From contig NC_088711.1 in NCBI RefSeq assembly GCF_963576615.1, positions 10,906,869 to 10,970,868 of the forward strand: a stretch of 64,000 bases of DNA, read 5' to 3'. The stretch is from Watersipora subatra (Eukaryota > Bryozoa > Gymnolaemata > Cheilostomatida > Watersiporidae). A program made the translations under genes and the position numbers. Of this stretch, positions 12,503 to 23,710 are shown one piece after another (position 1 is the first letter of the stretch; each line of letters begins with the position of its first letter). The notes beneath the pieces were generated by a model, which was given only the letters and a program-made list of their open reading frames with translations, searched no databases and had not been told where the DNA came from.

Positions 12503-12742
12503 TAATTACTATTTGACAAACAGCTTTTTTGAGTTTTTGCCGGAGATGTATGACAAACAGTGAAAACATTTATATACTTCTCTGAACTAGCAGAACTTAT
12601 GATCTATAGTTCAAATAATCCGTATGATTCATACTAGCAGTTAATGTAAACCTATTCATTGCCATAGACATGGTAGTCTCTCATGCAGTCTTATACATAA
12701 TGGCAGATTAGATAACGTGTTCAAAAACTTATACAGCTGATA
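12503..12742 (+). repeat. Diverged repeat pair B, copy 2
   Basis: It is colinear with 9847-10310 but lacks the 20-bp tandem array, so it represents the array-free state of the family. Shared blocks include ATTAATTACTATT, ACAAACAGCT, TATAGTTCAAATAATC and TAATACATAATGG-type sequence. Confidence 0.55.
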
Positions 12743-13633
12743 GAACCATCGACTAGACATTGAGAAGTAAAAATATTTTGAACATTTTCATAGAAACTGA
12801 TTCTACTAACAACAATATCTTTCTAGGAGTGCATTTTTTTAATAAATTTCAAATCAATGTTATGCCAGAGTTAGAACATTCTAGAAAGCAATTAGGTGAG
12901 AGTACTGTGACACAGTTCAAATATTATCATTAAAAGTTTATTCCTCAATCTGTCAAAACATTAGCCAAACATTTGTTTTTGAAGCAAATAATCTATGTTT
13001 ATTAATCTACTTGCTACTTTAAAAAATTCTTGTATTAAACGGAAAAAGTAGAATAAGAAACGAATGTTTGTCTAATAAAGTACATGTATTAATTATTAAA
13101 GTACATATATTGTATTAAATGTATTAGTATTAAAAGTATTAACGGTAGTAGGTAAAGTATATAATGTATTACCATTGAACAACTACTATTAATGAAACTG
13201 AAAAGGTTTAACTTCTTTGTTTGTATCCCACAACCAACCGAATTCCAAATGTTGTATACTGGTCGATTGCTCAGCACTCGATTTTCTTTATACATGTATT
13301 TCACAAATGCAATGGGTACAGAAAAACATGACTCGTGATAAAACGTTATAATTTTCAGTATTAGTTGCTCAAGTTTCTCAAATCTGGAGACCTAAGGACA
13401 CAAGTATACAAGCCTGCCAACTCTCACGCATTGGGCGTGAGACTCACGCAATAACACCAAAGAAAAAATAAAAATGAGTTAGAAATGCGTGAGATTTTTG
13501 CTCCAATTTCCACAATTTTATATATACTATCATCGATACATCAATTGCCCCAACACCAAATCTCAAGCATTGCCACACTCTTGGGTTGGCAGGCCTGCCA
13601 GTATACCTCGAGAAATCGTTTCGACTAGACTGT

Positions 13634-13740
13634 TAAGAGCTTTACTAAAAAAAACTCAATGCTTTAAATTTTGAAAAAGAATTGGCATTAAAAGGTTTGC
13701 TACATTTAGTACATTTTCAATAGCAATTTGCGTCTGCGAG
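13634..13740 (+). repeat. Diverged repeat pair A, copy 2
   Basis: It matches 8931-9035: GAGCTTTACTAAAAAAAACT, TGCTTTAAATTTTGAA, AAAGGTTTGCT and TTTGCGTCTGCGAG blocks occur in the same order. It ends just before the 3' end of the LINE. Confidence 0.5.
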
Positions 13741-13867
13741 CTAGCTGAACACTACAGTTTGGCTAAGGTAATGCTGTATCCTGTTCGAACAATCTGAATA
13801 CATGTAAATGGGATCGTTGTGGTAGCCTTTTGGCGCTGTAATGGTTGTATTTAATTTGTGGTTTTTA

Positions 13868-16815
13868 TCTAGGTCTAGGTCTAGGTAAAACTCGAGCCTT
13901 TAGACCCCGCTCGCGGGTAAAAGAAGGCCTTCAAAATGTCTGTCAAAAATTCGATAAAATTTCATGGCTTTCCTCGCAGGTTGCGGGAAGTCCTGGGCAT
14001 AAAACTATATTGATAAAAACTCGAATTTGACTCAATGGCGGGGGGTTCCCCGTTAGTTGTTGACCTTGTATTATGATCATGAATTGTATCTTGTAAATGC
14101 TTAAAACTATCAATAAAAGAACTGTGCTTGCCATTTGTTAAGATTTCTAGCATCAATGTCATGCGAGCATTCTTACGCCTTGCCTCCAACAGCTCTAGAT
14201 CTAAAAACTGCCTTGCTTCCGTAACACTCTGTTTTCCCCTCAAATCTGAAATAAAACGCACAGCCCTTCGCTGCACATTCTCCAACGATGTTATCTGCCT
14301 AACTAAATGAGGGTCCCATACCTCACCTGCATATTCCATTATAGGTCTACACAAGGTGAGGTATGCAACCCTCTTCACCTTTCTGGGGGCCTTAAAAAGC
14401 ACATGCCTCATCATACCCAACCTCTGAGAAGCCTTTGCCGTCACCGAATCAATCTGCAAGTCCCAACTGAAATCACTAGTAATTTCAACTCCAAGATATT
14501 TAAAAGCTGATACATTCTCTAACGCTATTCCTCCTAAAAAATAATCCACAGAACTATCAAGACCGTTCTTACCAAACCTGACTATTTGACACTTATCAGT
14601 GTTAAACACCATACCCCAATGCTCAGCCCACCTTTCCAACAAAAACAAATCTTCCTGGAATTTTTGGGAACTATCTAAGCTGTTAACCGGGCAATAAAGA
14701 AGGGCATCGTCCGCAAAAAGTCTTATTGTCGATGTCTTTATAATGCTACAAATGTCATTAATGTAAACTAGAAAAAGAGAGGGCCCCAGCACGGAACCCT
14801 GAGGAACACCAGAAGTTACTGCAAGAGAACCAGACGCTGCTCCCTCTACAACCACTCTCTGCATTCGGTCTGCTAAAAAATGTGCTATCCATCTAACTAC
14901 TGCTGAGTCAATACCAATAAATAACAGCTTTTCAATTAAGAGACCGTGAGGTACTCGATCGAAAGCTTTCGAAAAATCCAACACTGCAGCGTGTACCGAG
15001 TCATTTCCATCCACCATTTTCATAATGTCATCTACTGTTGTGACAAGTTGGGTAGTGCATGAGAGACCCTGTCTAAATCCATGTTGGTTTGGGTTGAGCG
15101 TTACATTAAGATGCTGATTAATATTGCTTAGTACTATATGTTCTAAAAGTTTGCATGCAATACATGTAAGTGAAACTGGTCTAAAATTACTGGGGCTGTC
15201 TCTCGAGCCTTTTTTAAAAATTGGTACTACGTTTGCCGCCTTCCAGATATCAGGCAGCTGGCCAGTATTAAGAGAATGTTGAAAGATAAGAGCTAAAATC
15301 TGACTAGTGACCACCACATCAAGACTGAGGTCCTCTTTCCTCAGCTGGTCAGGGCCTGGGGCCTTTCCGGTCTTCAGACCAATTAACAATTTCCTCACCC
15401 CCTCACTAGTAATTGTAATCGGACAGTTCCCTTCAGCCCAAAGCGGCTCTGAGTATGAACTGCTCCCAGAAAAAACACTTTGAAAATACTTGTTAAAAAT
15501 CTCTGAAGTCTCAAAAGCTGATTTACCCTTAAAAATAACAGAGCCATGGCAGCTCTTCCCACTTTTCCTTCTATAAAATGAATAGAAAGGCTTGCTATCT
15601 CCCAAACTCAGTGGTTTGAATAATATTCTATCATAGTGGTCATATTCCATTTTCCTAAAGAGCTTTTTGTTTTGGCGCCTAGCCTGTTTGTACTGTTGTA
15701 GGTCTGTGTCCAGGCCACTTTTCTTGAATTTATCATACAATTTTCTTTGCGATCTTACACATTTCCTGGCAGAATCATTAAACCATACGGGCTCGTCTTT
15801 GTTTCTGATCTTTTTTGTGCATTTAGGTACATAGTTACTGACTGCTTCTTTCAAGTCAGTTTCAAAGATTTGCCATGTTGTGTTTATGTTTTCTTCATTT
15901 TGAATAGCGTTTGACACTTTAGAAAGTGTTTTCTCTAGAGCCAGAGTGATAGCTTCAAAATTTGCCTTAGCGTATATTTTAAAAGAATCATTATGCTTAC
16001 TATTTGGCCTAAATTCCCTGATTTTTATATTTATGCCTACCATGTAATGGTCACTTAGTCCAGGGTTGATCACATTCAAATCTGTAAAAAGGCTGTCATT
16101 ATTAGTAAGGATTAGGTCGAGTGTATTGCCAAGTTGGTGTGTAGGCTCAGTCACGAGTTGGGTCAGGTGATGGGATAGCAGACTGCTCAAAAAAGATTTG
16201 TGAAGTGTTTTGTTGTGAGATCCAGAACGAACTTGACCTATAATCCAGTCTATGTCAGGCAAGTTAAAATCACCTGGAACAAATATAGTAGATTTAGGAA
16301 ATCTTGACACTACTTGTCCCAGTAGATCGTCAAGTGGATCAATTGTTTGTCTGATAAAAGACGGTGGGATGTAAAGGCACAAAATTATCAAATCTAGGCC
16401 ACGATCAACGCATTCTATTTTTACACAAACTACTTCTATTGGAAAATATGTACCCTCTAAGTGGATCTGGTGGTGATTAATACATGGTGAAAGGGCAATC
16501 ATAACTCCTCCGCCATGGCAATCTCGATCACATCTATAAATACACTTTTGCGATGAGCTCAAAATCATTTCATTATTGAAAGACGAATCAATATGTGTCT
16601 CTGTAATGCATAGTATATCATATTCCGATGCTAAAACTTCTATTTCATTCAGTTTACCCTTCACTGACCTTGCGTTTGCTAAAAGAAGGCTTATTGGTCT
16701 ACTTTCACTATTTTTTTTTTGATTATTTTGTAACGATTTGTAGAATTTTCTGCTCTGATTTTCTTTAACGTCTGGTATAACTGAAAATCCTATCCTATCG
16801 ATTCTTGTTTGTATT
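13868..16815 (-). mobile_element. Non-LTR retrotransposon (jockey/CR1-like LINE), 5' end apparently truncated
   Basis: The element is read on the minus strand. Its 3' end near 13868 is a short run of CCTAGA repeats instead of poly(A), a tail type seen in CR1/L2-related elements. The 5' limit is near 16815, where the open frame begins without an ATG and meets AT-rich sequence, consistent with 5' truncation during target-primed reverse transcription. No ORF1 is visible. Confidence 0.8.
13962..16814 (-). CDS. LINE endonuclease-reverse transcriptase ORF2 (about 950 codons open)
   Basis: It starts in the LLLANARSV(K) block, followed by an APE-type endonuclease domain (residues approx. 50-270 of the open frame; ITETHID, VPGDFNLPDIDW, GLSDHY). 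The reverse transcriptase follows (approx. 500-780: FRPVSLTC, AVLDFSKAFDRVPH, GVPQGSVLGPSLFLVYINDI, catalytic FADD, KYLGVEITSDFSW). A C-terminal region with RRAVRFISDLRG and NARMTLMLEIL follows. There is no internal stop or frameshift over 2.85 kb, so the insertion is young or constrained. No ATG opens the frame before the endonuclease; GTG at 16664 is the first start-like codon. The intact catalytic motifs suggest recent activity of the family, though this copy probably lacks its promoter. Confidence 0.88.
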   Translation of the reverse strand: MQTRIDRIGFSVIPDVKENQSRKFYKSLQNNQKKNSESRPISLLLANARSVKGKLNEIEVLASEYDILCITETHIDSSFNNEMILSSSQKCIYRCDRDCHGGGVMIALSPCINHHQIHLEGTYFPIEVVCVKIECVDRGLDLIILCLYIPPSFIRQTIDPLDDLLGQVVSRFPKSTIFVPGDFNLPDIDWIIGQVRSGSHNKTLHKSFLSSLLSHHLTQLVTEPTHQLGNTLDLILTNNDSLFTDLNVINPGLSDHYMVGINIKIREFRPNSKHNDSFKIYAKANFEAITLALEKTLSKVSNAIQNEENINTTWQIFETDLKEAVSNYVPKCTKKIRNKDEPVWFNDSARKCVRSQRKLYDKFKKSGLDTDLQQYKQARRQNKKLFRKMEYDHYDRILFKPLSLGDSKPFYSFYRRKSGKSCHGSVIFKGKSAFETSEIFNKYFQSVFSGSSSYSEPLWAEGNCPITITSEGVRKLLIGLKTGKAPGPDQLRKEDLSLDVVVTSQILALIFQHSLNTGQLPDIWKAANVVPIFKKGSRDSPSNFRPVSLTCIACKLLEHIVLSNINQHLNVTLNPNQHGFRQGLSCTTQLVTTVDDIMKMVDGNDSVHAAVLDFSKAFDRVPHGLLIEKLLFIGIDSAVVRWIAHFLADRMQRVVVEGAASGSLAVTSGVPQGSVLGPSLFLVYINDICSIIKTSTIRLFADDALLYCPVNSLDSSQKFQEDLFLLERWAEHWGMVFNTDKCQIVRFGKNGLDSSVDYFLGGIALENVSAFKYLGVEITSDFSWDLQIDSVTAKASQRLGMMRHVLFKAPRKVKRVAYLTLCRPIMEYAGEVWDPHLVRQITSLENVQRRAVRFISDLRGKQSVTEARQFLDLELLEARRKNARMTLMLEILTNGKHSSFIDSFKHLQDTIHDHNTRSTTNGEPPAIESNSSFYQYSFMPRTSRNLRGKP

Positions 16816-16829
16816 TATTATATTATTAA

Positions 16830-17480
16830 CATTCATTCTTTATTTTAAAAATCATAAATGTAAATTTAAACATAAAAACTTGCATCGACACAAACGAGTT
16901 AATAAGGCAATAAAGGAGTTGTGTTTTCAATGTATTACTACGAGTATACAATTGCTACTGGCTAAGCAGTTTCTGTATCGTGTCAGTTGAGTTACGAGTT
17001 ACAAGTAGGACATGTGTTCAGTGTCGCTTTTTTGTGATTGTGCTTCGAAGTGCTGTCTGCTTCTTTACCAAAATAGAAGCTTGTTTAGGTGCAGCTAGCC
17101 ACAACACAAAGTTGTCCACCGGGCTTTTCAGGCCTGCCATCCTAGCACAAAGATAAGAGAGGAATGATTGGTTCCACAGAGTCCACCAACAGCTTTCATT
17201 CCTGTTTTACATTGTGTATATTTTAAGCAAAAAATGTGTTGAATCCATCATTCTAATCTGCAGATATAAAAAAACCTTCCGAGTTTTTCAATATTGGAGA
17301 CATTGACACTTGCTTGTTCAGATCAATGATATACAACCAACCACCTCGTTTCCCAGGAGGTTCACTTTCTTCTATTCATCTCCAAGGGCTAGTCTGAGAT
17401 GTTATAAAATGCACCCTTTCTACTGACTTACACGTTAATAAAAAACTACCTCTTATCACTTCATCACCACAGACTAACTG
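16830..17480. other. No feature recognised
   Basis: Sequence between the LINE 5' limit and the twin hairpins. There is no motif-bearing frame and no clear repeat. Confidence 0.4.
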
Positions 17481-17484
17481 CCCC

Positions 17485-17543
17485 TTTTTTGCTCATGAAT
17501 ACCCCTTTCCACTGTGTGGAAAGGGGTTTTCATGAGCAAAAAA
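17485..17543. repeat. Near-perfect hairpin 1
   Basis: The arms TTTTTTGCTCATGAA and its complement enclose ACCCCTTTCCAC/GTGGAAAGGGGT with almost no loop. One mismatch pair is visible around AATACCCC/GGGGTTTT. The core TGAATACCCCTTTCCAC is shared with the next hairpin, so the two are related copies. Confidence 0.85.
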
Positions 17544-17556
17544 GCTCATGAATTCA

Positions 17557-17625
17557 TTTTTAGCTTGGTACATGAATACCCCTTTCCACACAGTGGAAAG
17601 GGGTATTCATGTACCAAGCTAAAAA
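17557..17625. repeat. Near-perfect hairpin 2
   Basis: A palindrome of about 69 bp with arms TTTTTAGCTTGGTACATGAA and complement around ACCCCTTTCCAC. It lies 13 bp from hairpin 1 with the same core and different outer arms. The pair could be a foldback MITE, or a stem encoding a small RNA. No further copy was seen in the window. Confidence 0.85.
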
Positions 17626-17639
17626 AAACATACCCTTTT

Positions 17640-18900
17640 TTATGTAAACACTCCAGAGTGTCAGGCCACCAAGAAACACCCCATAAAGCGTGTTTTTTTT
17701 TGTTGAGCCCTCGGGGATGAATAAAAGAGAGTGAGCCTCCTGGGGCTCGTTTGGCTCGAGCCTATTTAGGTCAAAGCAAAAGGAGATTACCACATCACTG
17801 AGTCAGTAAGTAGAAAACAACTGAGATTAGAACCAATAAGAGTATAAATTGCTTAGCCGAGAAAACTTTACAATGCCAATTTGCAAATCACTTCTCAATC
17901 GCTTGTCGTTTTATATCTTTAAGCAAATATCTAATCACAAGAAAGTTATAATTGTCCAATTACAAACTCTTTTTCATACTTTGGCCATAAATCAGATGCC
18001 TCTTAGCTCTTGAGAGGTTTTACACCTCATATTTTACTAGCAATATTTCAGGAACCTTCATTATTATGGAATTGTGTGTTTGTTTCATTCACCTCATTTA
18101 TAATAGTTCAAAGCGCTCTTCTGATCAAGATTGATTGACCACACTGGCACTCCTTAAATTCATATTAAATTATATGTGTATTCTTATATCCTTAAATGTA
18201 TATTCTTTCCAATAAAATATTTTACATTTTCCATAAGCTAATTTCAGCCCCATTTCAGCAAGCGCCAATCTACAGTTTAAAAAGTGATTATACTTTGGTT
18301 GTTCATTCAGTTCAGAAGTCTTAAACCCATCTCAGGAAACTAAAAGGACTTCGGGTGTTAATCTGGAGGAGTTTCAACAGTGTGGACATTAAAAGATGGT
18401 TCTCAGATTTATTGAATCAATTTATGTTTGTGCTAGATGAGTGGTGGTCTAGACTTCATTATGTCATAGCATCCACTTTGACTAGCTTGTGAAATATGTA
18501 ATTAATGAAACCATAGACATACTTAACAACCATTCGAATCATCATTATGATAAATGAGCATTATGATACTAATTACATTCAATGAGCTCGTTCTGTGGAT
18601 TTTATTTAATGCTTCAGCTGGATAGTAACCTTTGTTTGGACTAGCTAACGAGATGCAAAACTGATAATATCATAGACATACCATATACCATAGATATTCA
18701 TGTTTATATAATTGAATGAAGGTAAACAAACTTTGAGATATAGGTAACATTTATTTCTAGCCTGAGTTCCAATATAATTAAAGTAGTAATAAATTAACGT
18801 TGAAACAATTAAATAATTTAAGTACCACAATTTGAGTGAAATCTTTACGAATTAAAAAAAATATTTGCGACTGTTTCAAATCAGAAGTTTGGCCTTAACT
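17640..18900. other. No gene recognised
   Basis: Short frames only. Nothing beyond ordinary AT-rich intergenic sequence was found. Confidence 0.4.
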
Positions 18901-18904
18901 TCGG

Positions 18905-19400
18905 ATGTGTCTTGTTTATATGCACAGAATTGGAAGACATTGGTGTACGCTGAAATGTTTCAAAGTTTGTTATCAACTGTCAAACACATTTTATGGAATC
19001 ATAGGAATGACACAAGAAAGGGTGGAGTATTATAAGCTATATGATAGTTTAAACCTCTATCCCAAGTTTTATTTTACTTCAATTAAAGGTTTCAAGATTT
19101 TTCATGGTTTGTGTCCTCGTTTTTCACATGACAATTACAGGTTCTCAACTCATCTCAACTTACGTAATATGAGCAAATTGCATACAATCACTAACAATCA
19201 TTTTGAAAATGTCATTGCCAGCTGCCTTTAACAATCTTCCACCTAATATTCGTTCTCTTAGCAGAGAAAGTCATTTTAAACACTATTTGTTAAACTGTTT
19301 ATTAGATTTCAATGACTCACTGTTGCCCTTTTTTTCTTTTCTGTTTTACTATTGTTGTATGCCCTAATTTGAAAAACATTTCTATTTGAAATGAAACTTT
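18905..19400 (+). pseudogene. 3' remnant of a CR1/L2-like LINE
   Basis: The translation shows the C-terminal end typical of LINE ORF2 (KFYFTSIKGFKIFHGLCP, then TNNHFEN). A frameshift near 19210 moves to the frame reading FNNLPPNIRSLSRESHFKHY, the common NLP.IR.. ending. An AATAAA lies near 19408. The reverse transcriptase itself is absent. It is a different family from the 14-16.8 kb LINE. Confidence 0.65.
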
Positions 19401-19439
19401 TGCCAATAAAGTAATATATATAGCCTATATATATATTTA

Positions 19440-19825
19440 ATAGCTGTGCTACCCGGCGTTGCCCGAGTAATAAAAAGTTTTGACAGAAAATTGATTTGTA
19501 TTATTTAACATATAACCACATTTCCCATTCTAACTTTCAAACTACTTATCATGAGAGAAGTGTTTTGTGTAGTTGAAATAAATTAAGAGAAAAATAAAAA
19601 CAACTGTAAAAATTCTAAAACTTTGTCAAATAACTGTAACATTCAAGCTATTAGCTTGGGACACTGCCAATGGAAAATTCCAGTAAGCTGCTAGGCTCCT
19701 AATGACGTACTCCATGACGTTGCATCAGCATTGTTGTCTAGCTATACAGTTATTCTAATAATAGCTATAGCCGGAATGCAGACAGACATACGGACGGACA
19801 TACTTTGAGAAATGTATACATATAT
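19440..19825 (+). repeat. Dispersed repeat, copy 2
   Basis: It matches copy 1 (6965-7345) along its length: TGCTACCCGGCGTTGCCCG at the 5' side, TTCTAATAATAGCTATAGCC and CAGACAGACATACGGACGGA at the 3' side. It directly follows the LINE remnant. Confidence 0.75.
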
Positions 19826-20384
19826 ATAATATATATAATGGAATAGATTGCTCAGCAAGACTTGACCTGAAGCCAATCGAATGATAGCAAGTTTGTCTTA
19901 GTGACTCTACATGCATCTATCTATTATTTTTATCGACTCATCACAACTGTTCGAATTTGTGCATAAAAATAAACAGCAACCATGAATTCATTATTACTAT
20001 TGGCAGTTTCTTAGAGATTTATTCTGACTGTAAAAAATAAATAAATCATGCTTGATCAATCGTCTATGTAAATGTGTGAATTGCTTCATAAGTGGAGCCA
20101 CATCTCCAAACCTCTTAACATAAATGTACTTTACTGGTAGCACTACAGTTACAGCTTCAAGTCACAAATACACTCAAAATCTTCAAACTGACCTTAGCAG
20201 TGTAAAGCAAAAAGTTGAGGTCACTGCATCCTTACTCATTTGGTTACAGACATTTTAGCGCATAGAGTATCATAGGCTACATATACATGCATCTGGCATT
20301 TCCTATCCTGTGTGTAGTGTAATCAATTCACAGTTCTGCAGAAAAGCTGATAGGAGTAAGGCACAACTTCCTTTCAATACACAT

Positions 20385-20860
20385 CAGCCAATAGTCTGAC
20401 ATACCAGACAAGTACGTGATATACAAGAAGCAGTGTGGCATAACTCTACTCCGCGCACACCCTGGCCAATAGTCTTTATACGTAATATACAAGAAGCAGT
20501 ATGGCATAACTCTCCTCCGCGCACACCTTGGCCAATAGTCTTATTTATAATATACCAAAAGCAGTATGGCATAACTCTCCTCCGCACAAACCTTAGCTAG
20601 TCTTATATACATGATATACAAGGAGTAGTATGGCATAACTCTCCTCCGCGCAGACCTTGGCCAATAGAGTCTTACACACGTCATATACAAGGAGTAGTAT
20701 GGCATAACTCTCCTCCGCGCACACCTTGGCCAATAGTCTTATATATGTGATATCCCAGGAGTAGTATGGCACAACTCTCCTCCGCACAAACCTTGGCCAA
20801 TAGTCTTATATACATGCTATGCAAGGAGTAGTATGGCCCAACTCTCCTCCATACAGTTTC
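20385..20860 (+). repeat. Tandem repeat, unit of 64-69 bp, about 7 copies
   Basis: The marker CTCCTCCGC(G)CA recurs at 20511, 20577, 20641, 20710 and 20777, with diverged copies near 20446 and 20845. Units also share CCTTGGCCAATAGTCTTATA and AGTAGTATGGCATAACT. Units differ in length by a few bases, so the array is older than the other minisatellites here. Confidence 0.85.
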
Positions 20861-21895
20861 TGTGGCTGCATGCTGGCTTAGGTAAGTATAATAACCATGC
20901 CTATAGGAAGGCACAGCACTGAATCTGATAGGGTAAAAGAAACAGTAAATACTTTGCTTTTGAGTTTTTAAAGAACTTTCTTTGCCCTAGTTGATTAATC
21001 GTTGCTATAGAATATCAATCATGCCGAGAAGTGTAGGTTTTTGGGCAGGCATGCCTACCACATAAGGTCTTGTAACACATTGAAGTCAGCCATTTTTCAC
21101 TTGCCTAAAATTTCTGATTTTAAATGAGTCTCGAATGTCTTGTTACAACGCATCACATGTTTCAGATGAACCATTACATATTATAATCCAATTTTGCAAA
21201 GCGATTACACACAAAATCTTCTCCAGAAAATAGTGTACCTTCAGCCATCAAACACGGAGAAATGCTGCTCGAAAGAATTCATCGAGCAGATGCATATGAA
21301 CATTGAAGATTAGTAATGAAATGTTAATATACAAACTCATTTGCCTAGCGCCCTAGTTGTGCCTTGATGATGCTTGTCCACTATGTAAGGAGCCATCACA
21401 CAATAGTAATGATATTAAGTGTATTACAGCAACAAGGACAAAATAGATCAGCAATAGGACTAGAATAAATGAAGCGTTGTAACGGCATTTCTAATGTAAG
21501 TAAAAAATGCGTAGCCAAAATCGACATTGTTATTATATTCCAAAGATTTTATAAAAAAATATACAACTTTTATGAGTAAATGCATCAAATGACAAATGCC
21601 TTACACTGACTATTATGAGTAAGAAAAACAAGGAGAACATGATGATAGCCTTCACAAAGACCATAAATTTAAAAGATACTGTACGTGATTGTTTTTCGCT
21701 GAGAATTATTCAGTAATAACGCAAATAAATAAATTAATAGTTAATAACAATAGATAATAAATTGAAATGGCAGTCAGAGTAGGCCTACTGCATTGGAAAT
21801 TGCAAATACTATTTGGGATTTAAATGAGCCAAGCAAGCCTTGGAAGCAATGCCTGAAAAGACAACAATTATTAGAAAAGACTAGTAAATGCTAAT

Positions 21896-23710
21896 TCAAA
21901 CGCGATGCGACTTTGTTACAAGTCGATAGTCAGTTCGTTGTGAAGTTTTCTTCGAGCATCTATCCATTGGATTTGCAGACTGGCTGACACTGGGAAGAGA
22001 CGAGTACTGTGATGAAGCAAGAGGGAACTGACTCTGCTGCTGACTTTGAGGAATCTCGGCAGACTTTCGAGATTCGAGATCGCCAACTCCGGAATCTTTG
22101 CTCATTCTGCTTTGAGCGGCAACGCTCTTCTTCGTTTCTTGCATTGACTGTAGCACTCTCATTTCCTTAAGTTCAGCTATAGAGTCTATCAAATCATCAA
22201 CAAATTTATCTCGATCATGGTTGTTTCTGGCATTGAAGTAAATCAATGGTACCCTGTCAACCTCGTACACGAGTTTGATGCCATATTGATAGTGTTCGGT
22301 GGTGAAGCATTGCACTATAACATCGCTAATACGAACAGTTCTTTTGTAGCTGTATGTTATGGCATCCTTCTTTTTAGCATATATCTTGGTTATGACTAGA
22401 AGATCATTAAAAAGAAAAATCTCTCGCTGGTGAAGCTTCTCTTTTTTATTGGGATCAGAAAGTTCATATAGGCGGCAGTAGCACACCAGCCGTCGTTCAG
22501 GAATAGCCAAAGATGGCACATTGCCTACCATCGTGCGCTCCACTTTGCGAACTTGTGACACATGGTCTGGTCCAACCCTCAGCTCGTTCTCCGAAATTCT
22601 GTTGTAAATTCGAGTTAACATGTCTATGGGTATGTCTTTACCTTGGTCAATCATTCGCAGGTTTCGAATAAATGCTTCCAGTTTCATCTTGCTAGCGGAT
22701 TTGATGTTGGGATTATGCAAGTCAGTGTTGACCATAATAATGGCATATGAGACTAGGAATATTGTGTCGACAGAATTGAACAGCTTCGTGTAGCTTGGGT
22801 TGCACACGCAGTACCACTGAGCAAACCTCTCCATAATACGCTCAATTTTTTGTGACTCACCAGGAAGTCGGAAGAGATGAATCAGCTGGCGAAGCGCTTG
22901 ATCTATCTCAAGGTCTGCAAAGTTTAGTTGTTGTATCATACACACGAGAACATCTTGATTGAACGAAGTACTAATATTACCCAGATATTCACCAATCATC
23001 TGCTTGCTCAAACCCTTCCGACCAATCAAAAACTCTGCAACTGCTCGAGCTGAGTTAGCCAGAAAGCGATGTTCCATTAGATATCGAATACCTTGTGTGG
23101 GCTTCCTGTTGAACAAATTTAAACCTATCCTATATTGCCTTTTGCGAGATCGACCACTGCAGTTACTATACCTCAGCTGAATGTCATGCAAACGAGAGTC
23201 GCTCGTTGAGTGACTTTTCACATAACTCAAAGAGTCATCATCCTCATCGGCCACAGCCTGGAAACTGTCAGGCGAGGGAGGAGCAGAAAATTCCAAACTG
23301 TTTTCATCTCTGGATGCATTCTGCAGGTTGTTCAAGGTGAATGTGCTAGGTCTTTGTGGAGAATCTGGCTGAGATGTGACAGCCACATCGCTCCACACCG
23401 AGTCCTTATCAGAAGCAATGTCAGACATAAGAAGACGTTGAACACGCAATTCATCGTGTGTATTCCGGAGCCTTGCAAAGTTTTTGGATAACGTATACTG
23501 TTTAAAGCTGGTTTGAATGATCTGGGCAGCTTGTCGTGTGTCAATGCCCCCTCTGTAACGACTCTCTAGTTCTGCCTGTGCGGCACAAGCCTCTAACGAC
23601 GCAGCACAGCACGGATTCATCTGATGGTATTGTGGAACATGGTGGAGACCAGTAACCGTACCATTACCAGATCTCATGGCAGCTTGACGCCGAGTGTGAT
23701 TGCCAGCCAT
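21896..23710 (-). CDS. IQSEC: IQSEC-type Arf guanine nucleotide exchange factor (IQ-Sec7-PH), 604 aa
   Basis: It activates Arf GTPases (Arf6 in the known family) at membranes and postsynaptic sites by GDP/GTP exchange. An IQ motif for calmodulin is at residues 58-83 (AAQIIQTSFKQYTLSKNFAR). Sec7 spans about 188-378, with the catalytic glutamate in FRLPGE (Glu285) and the hydrophobic-groove block IIMVNTDLHNPN. The PH domain is about 388-515, followed by a Ser-rich tail. All three domains lie in one uninterrupted exon, whereas animal relatives usually have many introns. A good acceptor (TTTTTGTTACAG) at 23734, in phase with the frame (seven extra codons before the ATG), suggests upstream exons, which could hold the missing N-terminal coiled coil. 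They were not found. It may be shorter than family members (often over 900 aa) for that reason. Confidence 0.9.
   Translation of the reverse strand: MAGNHTRRQAAMRSGNGTVTGLHHVPQYHQMNPCCAASLEACAAQAELESRYRGGIDTRQAAQIIQTSFKQYTLSKNFARLRNTHDELRVQRLLMSDIASDKDSVWSDVAVTSQPDSPQRPSTFTLNNLQNASRDENSLEFSAPPSPDSFQAVADEDDDSLSYVKSHSTSDSRLHDIQLRYSNCSGRSRKRQYRIGLNLFNRKPTQGIRYLMEHRFLANSARAVAEFLIGRKGLSKQMIGEYLGNISTSFNQDVLVCMIQQLNFADLEIDQALRQLIHLFRLPGESQKIERIMERFAQWYCVCNPSYTKLFNSVDTIFLVSYAIIMVNTDLHNPNIKSASKMKLEAFIRNLRMIDQGKDIPIDMLTRIYNRISENELRVGPDHVSQVRKVERTMVGNVPSLAIPERRLVCYCRLYELSDPNKKEKLHQREIFLFNDLLVITKIYAKKKDAITYSYKRTVRISDVIVQCFTTEHYQYGIKLVYEVDRVPLIYFNARNNHDRDKFVDDLIDSIAELKEMRVLQSMQETKKSVAAQSRMSKDSGVGDLESRKSAEIPQSQQQSQFPLASSQYSSLPSVSQSANPMDRCSKKTSQRTDYRLVTKSHRV

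Noticed and set aside
18645-18830. Minus-strand 61-codon frame
   Set aside because: AT-rich composition, no motif, no splice context.
22217-23544. Short plus- and minus-strand frames inside the IQSEC-like exon
   Set aside because: Alternative-frame shadows of the IQ-Sec7-PH coding frame.
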